From NCBI GenBank assembly GCA_900314215.1, contig OMUK01000029.1, positions 1 to 37,402 of the forward strand: 37,402 bases of DNA. Reading direction: 5' to 3'. Shown in pieces: positions 31,777 through 37,402 of this stretch. A model generated the notes under the pieces. That model saw only the letters and a list, made by a program, of their open reading frames with translations. It ran no database searches and was not told the DNA's origin. Source of the DNA: an uncultured Prevotellaceae bacterium. Its GTDB lineage: Bacteria > Bacteroidota > Bacteroidia > Bacteroidales > Muribaculaceae. Position numbers and translations under genes: made by a program. Position 1 is the first letter of the stretch. Each line of letters begins with the position of its first letter.

Positions 31777-32673
31777 CTAAACGAAGCGCCATATGATGGT
31801 GCCTATGCCCTCGCTCGTGCGGTTCTTGGGCACCGAGAAGCGGCACTTCAACGACTCGCTTATGCAACTTTGCCGCGCTGCGGCATCGGTTATCGTGCCG
31901 CCGGCAATCGTGGCGCTGGTGACCTGACCGCGGGCACTCACGTGCACACGCACGACCACCGTGCCCTCGTAGCGGCTGTGCGGGCGGCCCCAGTAGGCCA
32001 CGGTGTAGCCCTCAAGGCCGCTGCCCAGCGAGTGCCCTCTGGCTGCGGTGCCACCGGCTCCCGAGGCTGCTGTCTTGCCCGTACCGCTGCCAGCATTGCT
32101 GCCACCACGGCCAAAGGCGTTGCGCATCCTGTTGCCAATGGCATTGGCTTGCGACGAGGTCTTGGCCGTGCCCGCAGTCTTCGACTGGGTAGCGGCCTTC
32201 ACGCGCGTGGGCGATGTGGGCTTGGCATTCTTCTTGGCTGCGCCCGGCTTAACCCGAGTCTCGGTCTTGGGCTTCTCCTTCACCTTCATGGGCGAGGGAG
32301 CCGCGCTGGTGATGGGCTTGGGCTGCACGGGCGAGGGCTTGCCGGCATCCTCACGGTCGGTGCCCTCGGCTTGCGGCTCGGCAGGCTGGTCGGGGCCTTG
32401 GTCGGCGGCCGCGGGGCCATTCTCGGGCTCGGTCATGCTGTTGTCGACATTCTCGCCCGACTCCAGCTCGCTGGCGCCTCCCAGTGGCACGAGCGGCTCA
32501 TCGTCGAGCGTCTCCACATAGATGGAGTCCTGGTCGAGCTCGGCCAGCTTCTCCATGCCCTTGGGCGGATACTGGACGTCGAGATTATAATAGAGCAAAA
32601 ACAGGAGCGTTGCCACGGTGAGCAGCAACGTGATGATGAGTGACCATATTTTGCTATTATTGTTTTCTTTCAT
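31777..32673 (-). CDS. tonB: TonB-family energy transducer
   Basis: 298 aa from the Met at 32673 (MKENNNSKIW); an in-frame Met at 32694 would add seven residues. A cytosolic start and one membrane helix (about residues 8-30) precede a long Pro/Lys/Glu-rich and then Ala/Gly/Thr-rich periplasmic spacer. The C-terminal 80 residues form the TonB-like beta domain (GTVVVRVHVSARGQVTSA...AARQSC...FSV). It passes proton-motive energy from ExbB-ExbD to outer-membrane TonB-dependent (SusC-type) receptors. It is directly downstream of exbD. Confidence 0.92.
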   Translation of the reverse strand: MKENNNSKIWSLIITLLLTVATLLFLLYYNLDVQYPPKGMEKLAELDQDSIYVETLDDEPLVPLGGASELESGENVDNSMTEPENGPAAADQGPDQPAEPQAEGTDREDAGKPSPVQPKPITSAAPSPMKVKEKPKTETRVKPGAAKKNAKPTSPTRVKAATQSKTAGTAKTSSQANAIGNRMRNAFGRGGSNAGSGTGKTAASGAGGTAARGHSLGSGLEGYTVAYWGRPHSRYEGTVVVRVHVSARGQVTSATIAGGTITDAAARQSCISESLKCRFSVPKNRTSEGIGTIIWRFV

Positions 32674-32708
32674 TGCTATGTAGCTGTGAGCCATGATTGC
32701 TGTGAGCT

Positions 32709-33257
32709 CTATTTGGGCAGTCCTTGCACGGGTGCCGACTGCTGGGGCTCGCTTGCGGCAGCAGGCTGCTGGGCGGCGGCAGAGGTTGCCGTGGCTTGCT
32801 GCCCGGCGGCTGCCTCACGGTCGATGCTCGACTGCGTGGGCCGGGTGGCGAGCACCACCTTCACGCCCGCCTTGGAGCCGGCATCGAGCACCTCCACAAT
32901 CTTGCCATAGGGCACGGCCTCGTCGGCATGCACGGCCACAAACTGGTGGGCGGCATCGTTCTCGGTCTTCACCTGGGCGAAGAAGGCGTCGAGGCCGTCG
33001 ACGGGCAGTGGCCGCGGCTCGCTCTCCTTGAGCGAGTCGGCAGTGGTGCAATACATTTGCTGCAGCGAGTCGATGTAGATGCGCGAGGTGGGCTTGAGCG
33101 AGGTGGTCTGGCTGCTTTGCGGCAAGTTCACCTCGAGTGCCGAGGGCGAGACAAAGGTCGAAGTGACCATGAAGAAGATGAGCAGCAGGAAGATGACATC
33201 GGTCATCGACGCCATGCTGAACATCGACATTGATTCATGTTGTCTTTTTAATGCCAT
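32709..33257 (-). CDS. exbD: ExbD/TolR-family biopolymer transport protein
   Basis: 182 aa. The single membrane helix near the N-terminus carries the essential proton-channel Asp (MASMTDVIFLLLIFFMV). A periplasmic TolR-like domain follows (about 45-145), then an Ala/Gln/Pro-rich tail. It forms the stator with ExbB that energises TonB. It starts 14 nt after exbB. Confidence 0.95.
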   Translation of the reverse strand: MALKRQHESMSMFSMASMTDVIFLLLIFFMVTSTFVSPSALEVNLPQSSQTTSLKPTSRIYIDSLQQMYCTTADSLKESEPRPLPVDGLDAFFAQVKTENDAAHQFVAVHADEAVPYGKIVEVLDAGSKAGVKVVLATRPTQSSIDREAAAGQQATATSAAAQQPAAASEPQQSAPVQGLPK

Positions 33258-33271
33258 TTCCTCTTGGTGTT

Positions 33272-33949
33272 TTATTTAGCGGGTTCGTTGAGCAGATCCA
33301 TGAATTCCATGGTGCTGCGCTCGAGTTTGTTCATCACTTTGCTCACGCGGCTGGTGAGGTAGTTGTAGGCAAAGAGGGCGATAATGCCCACGATAAGGCC
33401 GGCCACGGTGGTCACCAGAGCCTCGTAGATGCCTTGGCTCAGGATGGTGACATTGGCACTGTTGCCAGCCTTGGCCAGTGCCATGAAGGCCTGCACCATA
33501 CCGGTGACGGTGCCTAGGAAGCCAATCATGGGGGCGCCGGCGGCAGTGGTAGCGAGCCAGGAGAAGCCCTTCTCCATGTTGGCCACCTCCATGTTGCCCA
33601 CGTTCTCAACGGCCACGAGCACATCGTTCATGGGGCGGCCTATGCGGGCCACGCCCTTGCTGATCATGCGGGCATAGGGCGAGTTGGTGTCCTCGCACAG
33701 TTTCTGAGCCTCATCGACGCGGCCAGCGTGGATGTAGTCGCGTATTTGCTGCATAAATCCCTTGTCGTATTTTCCCACACGGTTGATGGCGAAAACACGC
33801 TCAAAAAAGATGTAGATGCTCACCACCAGCAGCAGTGCCAGTGGTATCATGAGCCATCCGCCTGCAAGGGTGAGGTCCCACAAGCTCTCGGTGGCGGCAG
33901 CTGGAGCAGCACTTGCTACCTGTGCCAGAATCATGCTTAGAATTGTCAT
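33272..33949 (-). CDS. exbB: ExbB/TolQ-family proton channel protein
   Basis: 225 aa with three membrane helices: about 30-50 (AGGWLMIPLALLLVVSIYI), 130-160 (ATTAAGAPMIGFLGTVTGMV) and 170-200 (EALVTTVAGLIVGIIAL). The conserved GFLGTVTGM and ALVTTVAGL segments identify the MotA/TolQ/ExbB family. An N-terminal Ala-rich segment precedes the first helix. It forms the inner-membrane proton channel with ExbD. Its start lies 103 nt from the pdxJ stop and no promoter was recognised there, so read-through from pdxJ is likely. Confidence 0.95.
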   Translation of the reverse strand: MTILSMILAQVASAAPAAATESLWDLTLAGGWLMIPLALLLVVSIYIFFERVFAINRVGKYDKGFMQQIRDYIHAGRVDEAQKLCEDTNSPYARMISKGVARIGRPMNDVLVAVENVGNMEVANMEKGFSWLATTAAGAPMIGFLGTVTGMVQAFMALAKAGNSANVTILSQGIYEALVTTVAGLIVGIIALFAYNYLTSRVSKVMNKLERSTMEFMDLLNEPAK

Positions 33950-34052
33950 ATACTTTTGTCAGTTGTCGATTATTGTTTTCTTCACATTAAACGGTTAAAA
34001 ACTGCGGTCGCGCCTGAGGAGAAGGGGAGGCTGCGCACTGCGCCGAGCCTCT

Positions 34053-34772
34053 TTACTTCAGGCACTCCTTGTAGGCCTTGATGGTCTGCTCCAGGCCCAG
34101 GTAGAGGGCGTCGCTTATGAGCTGGTGGCCAATGGATACCTCAAGCAGGTGATTCACATGGTCTTTGAAATACTTCAAGTTCTCGAGGCTCAAGTCGTGG
34201 CCGGCGTTCACGCCCAGTCCTGCCTTGTGGGCAGCCTCGGCGGCGGCGGCAAATGGTGCCACAGCCTGCTCGGGATCCTTGGGATACATCTGGGCATAGG
34301 GCTCGGTGTAGAGCTCCACACGGTCGGTGCCGGTCTTGGCAGCCTGGCGTATGTTCTCCTCGTCGGTACCCACAAAGATGCTGGTGCGTATGCCAGCCTC
34401 TTGCAAGCGGGTCACGATGCCGGTGAGGAAGTCCAAGTTGGGCGCCACGTCCCAGCCGGCGTTGGAGGTGAGGGCGTCGGGGGCATCGGGCACGAGCGTG
34501 ACCTGCGTGGGCTTCACTTGCAGCACAAGCGTCATGAAGTCCTCGCTGGGATAGCCTTCGATATTGAACTCGGTGCGGATGAGCGGGCGCAGGGCATACA
34601 CGTCGGCATGGCGTATATGGCGCTCGTCGGGGCGTGGATGCACGGTGATGCCGTTGGCGCCGAAGCGCTCGCAATCCACAGCCACATTTTCCACATTAGG
34701 CACATTGCCACCTCGCGCATTGCGCAGCGTGGCTATCTTGTTGATGTTTACACTTAAATTTACCATTGTCAT
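34053..34772 (-). CDS. pdxJ: Pyridoxine 5'-phosphate synthase (PdxJ)
   Basis: 239 aa from the Met at 34772; the Met at 34766 (MVNLSVN) is almost as likely. It condenses 3-amino-2-oxopropyl phosphate with deoxyxylulose 5-phosphate in the DXP-dependent vitamin B6 pathway. Family signatures: [33 protein letters not shown] (the catalytic His region), FNIEGYP, and VELYTEPYA with GHDLSLENL near the end. The open frame upstream of 34772 overlaps the nadK promoter region and is not used. Divergent from nadK, a neighbourhood often seen in Bacteroidales (from memory). Confidence 0.96.
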   Translation of the reverse strand: MTMVNLSVNINKIATLRNARGGNVPNVENVAVDCERFGANGITVHPRPDERHIRHADVYALRPLIRTEFNIEGYPSEDFMTLVLQVKPTQVTLVPDAPDALTSNAGWDVAPNLDFLTGIVTRLQEAGIRTSIFVGTDEENIRQAAKTGTDRVELYTEPYAQMYPKDPEQAVAPFAAAAEAAHKAGLGVNAGHDLSLENLKYFKDHVNHLLEVSIGHQLISDALYLGLEQTIKAYKECLK

Positions 34773-34835
34773 GAAATTAAGAGAATCAACGGCACAGTTT
34801 AGCGCATCAAGCGATGCAGTTTCACAAATAATTTG

Positions 34836-34843
34836 TACTTTTG
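34836..34843 (+). promoter_or_regulatory. Possible -7 element of nadK
   Basis: TACTTTTG followed by C fits TAnnTTTG, about 110 nt before the nadK start. No -33 box at normal spacing. It lies in the divergent region shared with pdxJ. Confidence 0.4.
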
Positions 34844-34953
34844 CCACTGACTATTGTACTTGCAAAAATATAACGAATTCATGAGAAATAAAAGGTTTTA
34901 ACCTTTATTTAGGAGATTCTTTGGGTTTTTGCGCTACAATATCTAAAAGAACT

Positions 34954-35829
34954 ATGATGAAAATCGCAATTTTAGGCAACTCTTACCAGCAAGCCGCGCT
35001 TGCCCACATCAACCGCCTGTTGCAAGCCTTGGCCAGCCAGGGCGTAGAGCTGGTGATTGAGCGCCACTTTGGCCACTACCTGAAGTCGCAGCTGCCCGGC
35101 CTGCCGGCAATGAGAGAGTGCCAGCTGGGCGGCGAGTCGATGGACGCCCAGGTAATCGTGAGCATAGGTGGCGACGGCACCTTCCTGCGCGCGGCACAGG
35201 CGGTGGCAGGCTTCGGCACCCCCATCATGGGCGTGAACTCAGGCCACCTGGGCTACCTCACCACAGCCGATGTGAAGGACACCCTGGTGATTGTGGATGC
35301 CCTGCTGCACAGCAACTACCGCGTGGAGCGGCGCTCGATGCTCGAGCTCGACTACGACGGCGAGGTCCACGTGAGCAACCCCTATGCCCTCAACGAGATT
35401 GCGATATTGCGCCAGGAGACCTCGTCGATGATCGACGTCACGGTCGACATAGGCGACCACCTGCTCACCACCTACAAGGGCGACGGGTTGCTGGTGTGCA
35501 CCCCCACCGGCTCCACGGCCTACAACCTGAGCGTGGGCGGCCCCATACTCGACCCCATGTCGCAATGCCTTGCCCTCTCGCCCATTTCGCCCCATGCCCT
35601 CACCATGCGCCCCATCGTGGTGCGCGACGACACCCAGCTCACCATCACCACCCGCAGCCGCGCCCCACTCTACCAGGTGAGCATCGACGGCGAGAGCTTG
35701 ATATTGCCCAGCGGCACCACCGTGAAAATCAGGCGCGCCCCCTTCACCACAGGCGTGATACAGCTGCATGGCACCAACTTTGCCCACACGCTGCGCAGCA
35801 AGCTCATGTGGGGCAAGGACAATCGATAA
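34954..35829 (+). CDS. nadK: NAD kinase
   Basis: 291 aa from the ATG at 34954 (MMKIAILGN); ATG at 34957 is equally plausible. It phosphorylates NAD to NADP with ATP or polyphosphate. The nucleotide-binding GGDGT motif (residues 72-76), the NEIAI segment, and the glycine-rich TPTGSTAYNLSVGGP motif are intact. The upstream in-frame Met at 34921 would add an unlike extension and is not used. Divergent from pdxJ; the next gene begins 28 nt after its stop. Confidence 0.96.
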   Translation: MMKIAILGNSYQQAALAHINRLLQALASQGVELVIERHFGHYLKSQLPGLPAMRECQLGGESMDAQVIVSIGGDGTFLRAAQAVAGFGTPIMGVNSGHLGYLTTADVKDTLVIVDALLHSNYRVERRSMLELDYDGEVHVSNPYALNEIAILRQETSSMIDVTVDIGDHLLTTYKGDGLLVCTPTGSTAYNLSVGGPILDPMSQCLALSPISPHALTMRPIVVRDDTQLTITTRSRAPLYQVSIDGESLILPSGTTVKIRRAPFTTGVIQLHGTNFAHTLRSKLMWGKDNR

Positions 35830-35857
35830 AGATGCACACAATAGACTACAATTTCAA

Positions 35858-36565
35858 GTGACACGATACTACTACGACGACCCGCACTTCGGCCGGGTCT
35901 ACATCAACCTGCGTCGCGACGCCCGACGCCTGATAGCCCGCTGGAAAGACGGGCACCTGAACGTAACCCTGCCCGTGGGCTCTACCCTCACCGACCTGAA
36001 GCAGTTCCTCTCCAGCAGCCAGACCTCGATCGACAAGCTCAACCACAGCACAGTGAGCTACCACCGCGGCCAGGTGATACAATGCTTCGGGTGCACAGCC
36101 ACCCTGGCCGAGCAAAACCGGCTGCCCAGGCAGATTATCTTTGGCCACAACGGCAACGACGTGACCCTGAGCGTGCCGCAAGGTCTCGACTGGGAGAGCG
36201 ACAGCGTGAAGCGCTCCATCTCCAGCGCCCTGCAAGTGGTGATGGGCGACCAGGCCCGCACGCTGCTCATCGCCCACGCCCGCGAGGTGAGCCGCAGGCT
36301 GGGCGTGGCCCCGCGCGGCTGGCAGATAGGGCGCGGCCTCAAGAAACTGGGGCACTGCACCTCGCAGGGCGTGATACAACTCTCGCGCGCGCTCATGTTT
36401 CTGCCCGAGGAGCTGGTCGACCTCACCATTTGCCACGAACTGGCGCACCTGTCGCACTTCGACCACTCCCCCGCTTTCCACGCCCTGCTCAACCAGTACC
36501 TGGGCGGACGCGAGGCCGAACTCGAGCTGAAACTCAAAAACTTCCAGTGGCCCATACTGCGATAA
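35858..36565 (+). CDS. YgjP-like (SprT-type, DUF45) metal-dependent hydrolase
   Basis: 235 aa from a GTG start at 35858. There is no ATG in this frame after the nadK stop. The zincin motif HELAH (193-197) with a downstream His (SHFDHSPAF) and the KLGHC and P-x-E-L-V-D-x-x-I-C context identify the YgjP/SprT-like family; natural substrates are unknown. An ATG at 35832 opens MHTIDYNFK, which would continue naturally into this protein if one base were removed near 35858. The true start is therefore uncertain: either GTG or a frameshifted 5' end. It is co-oriented with nadK and probably co-transcribed with it. Confidence 0.85.
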   Translation: MTRYYYDDPHFGRVYINLRRDARRLIARWKDGHLNVTLPVGSTLTDLKQFLSSSQTSIDKLNHSTVSYHRGQVIQCFGCTATLAEQNRLPRQIIFGHNGNDVTLSVPQGLDWESDSVKRSISSALQVVMGDQARTLLIAHAREVSRRLGVAPRGWQIGRGLKKLGHCTSQGVIQLSRALMFLPEELVDLTICHELAHLSHFDHSPAFHALLNQYLGGREAELELKLKNFQWPILR

Positions 36566-36642
36566 AATGAGCAAAATGATAAAAAACTGGCGATAATTTG
36601 CGGTTTTCCCGTTATTTGGTGTCATTTTTCCAAAAATTGTGC

Positions 36643-36650
36643 TACATTTG
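36643..36650 (+). promoter_or_regulatory. -7 element of the Lrp/AsnC gene
   Basis: TACATTTG followed by C, 30 nt before the ATG. The nearest TTTG (36615-36618) is 24 nt upstream, longer than usual. Confidence 0.5.
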
Positions 36651-36680
36651 CACATAAACACATTAAACGCAACTATCAAC

Positions 36681-37151
36681 ATGAACAAAATCGATAACCT
36701 CGACAAGAAAATTCTTGAAATTATTATGAAAAATGCCCGCATTCCGTCGAAAGACGTGGCCGTGGAGTGCGGTGTGTCGCGTGCAGCCATACACCAGCGC
36801 ATACAGCGCATGATCGACATGAAGGTGATCACAGGCTCGGGCTACCACGTGAACCCCAAGGTGCTGGGCTATGCCACTTGCACCTATATCGGAATCAAGC
36901 TCGAGCGCGGCTCGATGTACCGCGATGTGGTGCCCGAACTGGAAAAAATCAAGGAGATTGTGGAGTGCCACTTCACCACCGGCCCCTACACCATGCTCAT
37001 CAAGCTCTACGCCCACGACAATGAGCACCTCATGGAGCTACTCAACGACAAGATACAGCACATACCCGGCGTTGCAGCCACCGAGACGCTCATCTCGCTC
37101 GACCAGAGCATAAGCCGCGAGATTCCCATCTACCACGACGACAAGGAATAG
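36681..37151 (+). CDS. Lrp/AsnC-family transcriptional regulator
   Basis: 156 aa from MNKIDNLDKK; an in-frame Met at 36639 lies upstream of the -7 box and is rejected. An N-terminal winged helix-turn-helix (residues about 5-60, LDKKILEIIMKNAR...VSRAAIHQRIQRM) is followed by the RAM/Lrp sensor domain (about 65-150) with the ferredoxin-like pattern YATCTYIGIKLERG...VVECHFTTGPYTMLIKL. Such proteins sense amino acids or related small molecules and bind DNA as dimers or octamers. Its target genes cannot be deduced. It ends in a terminator at 37189. Confidence 0.93.
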   Translation: MNKIDNLDKKILEIIMKNARIPSKDVAVECGVSRAAIHQRIQRMIDMKVITGSGYHVNPKVLGYATCTYIGIKLERGSMYRDVVPELEKIKEIVECHFTTGPYTMLIKLYAHDNEHLMELLNDKIQHIPGVAATETLISLDQSISREIPIYHDDKE

Positions 37152-37188
37152 CGGGCCACACCACACGCCACTCTCATCACCATCACAG

Positions 37189-37228
37189 GCGGGAGGCATC
37201 AAGCACGGTGCCTCCCGCTTGATTTTTT
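37189..37228 (+). terminator. Terminator of the Lrp/AsnC gene
   Basis: A perfect 10-bp stem GCGGGAGGCA/TGCCTCCCGC (37189-37198 and 37209-37218) with a 10-nt loop, then TTGATTTTTTC. Confidence 0.85.
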
Positions 37229-37289
37229 CACCGCATTGCAAAGTGCCCAAGCCACAAGGGGCACGATAGCACAGTGTTGCGCAGTAAAG

Positions 37290-37317
37290 AAAATCAAAAA
37301 GTGGGCCTTTTGATTTT
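37290..37317. other. A/T-rich hairpin near the right edge
   Basis: AAAATCAAAA and TTTTGATTTT (37290-37299 and 37308-37317) form a perfect 10-bp stem with loop AGTGGGCC. Could be a bidirectional terminator-like element or the edge of a gene unit outside the window; nothing else is supported in 37229-37402. Confidence 0.4.
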
Positions 37318-37402
37318 GCATTGCGCTCGATTTGCTGCAACTTCCCGAGTTTGACAGTTTGTGGCGTATATTGTAGATATACAATGAGTTACGGCGATAG
37401 CA

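Overview
The window looks like a chromosomal segment of a GC-rich Bacteroidales bacterium, most likely of the Muribaculaceae/Prevotella-like gut lineages. This is inferred from protein character and promoter type; no 16S gene is present. The pointers are: upstream elements of the Bacteroidetes form (TTTG, about 20 nt, TAnnTTTG); no clear Shine-Dalgarno sites; an ExbB-ExbD-TonB set beside pdxJ and nadK; secreted proteins ending in Bacteroidales-type C-terminal sorting-like tails; and an M6 protease with type I dockerin repeats. No rRNA, tRNA, CRISPR array or intact insertion sequence was seen.

Layout. 1-640: a 272-bp tandem duplication, running off the left edge, carrying a large nested palindrome. 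764-2142 (-): mazG-like and deoC. 2143-5662 (+): a long leader and a large Ig-like (Big_2) surface protein gene split by a frameshift. 5811-8435 (+): mutS. 8529-9432 (-): two unrecognised small genes behind a textbook promoter. 9568-12876 (-): a secreted esterase, recA and a secreted endonuclease/exonuclease/phosphatase-fold protein. 13054-13167 (+): an orphan promoter plus UUCG-loop terminator, a candidate small RNA. 13421-17045 (-): pheT, a cupin and yebC. 17302-27676: an accessory zone of secreted proteins (two paralogous surface proteins, two small secreted unknowns, a purple-acid-phosphatase-like enzyme) with a PBP1A-type peptidoglycan synthase and a decayed gene fragment. 27936-31148 (-): M6 metalloprotease with Big_2, cohesin-like and dockerin modules. 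31266-34772 (-): pdxJ, exbB, exbD, tonB, maoC-like. 34954-37151 (+): nadK, a YgjP/SprT-like metalloprotease and an Lrp/AsnC regulator.

How it fits together. Housekeeping genes (DNA repair mutS/recA, translation pheT/yebC, cofactors pdxJ/nadK, cell wall PBP1A, envelope energisation TonB-ExbBD) alternate with secreted or surface genes. The most unusual signals are in the accessory parts. Two surface-protein genes (2669-5586 and 26237-27676) share the same C-terminal tail type, a near-identical terminator hairpin and a dispersed repeat just beyond it, and a third copy of that repeat lies upstream of the first gene. Two surface proteins (17302-18876, 26237-27676) are clear paralogs with a conserved C-terminal half and divergent N-terminal parts. 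The orphan small RNA locus and the unknown gene pair at 8529-9432 are the other best leads.
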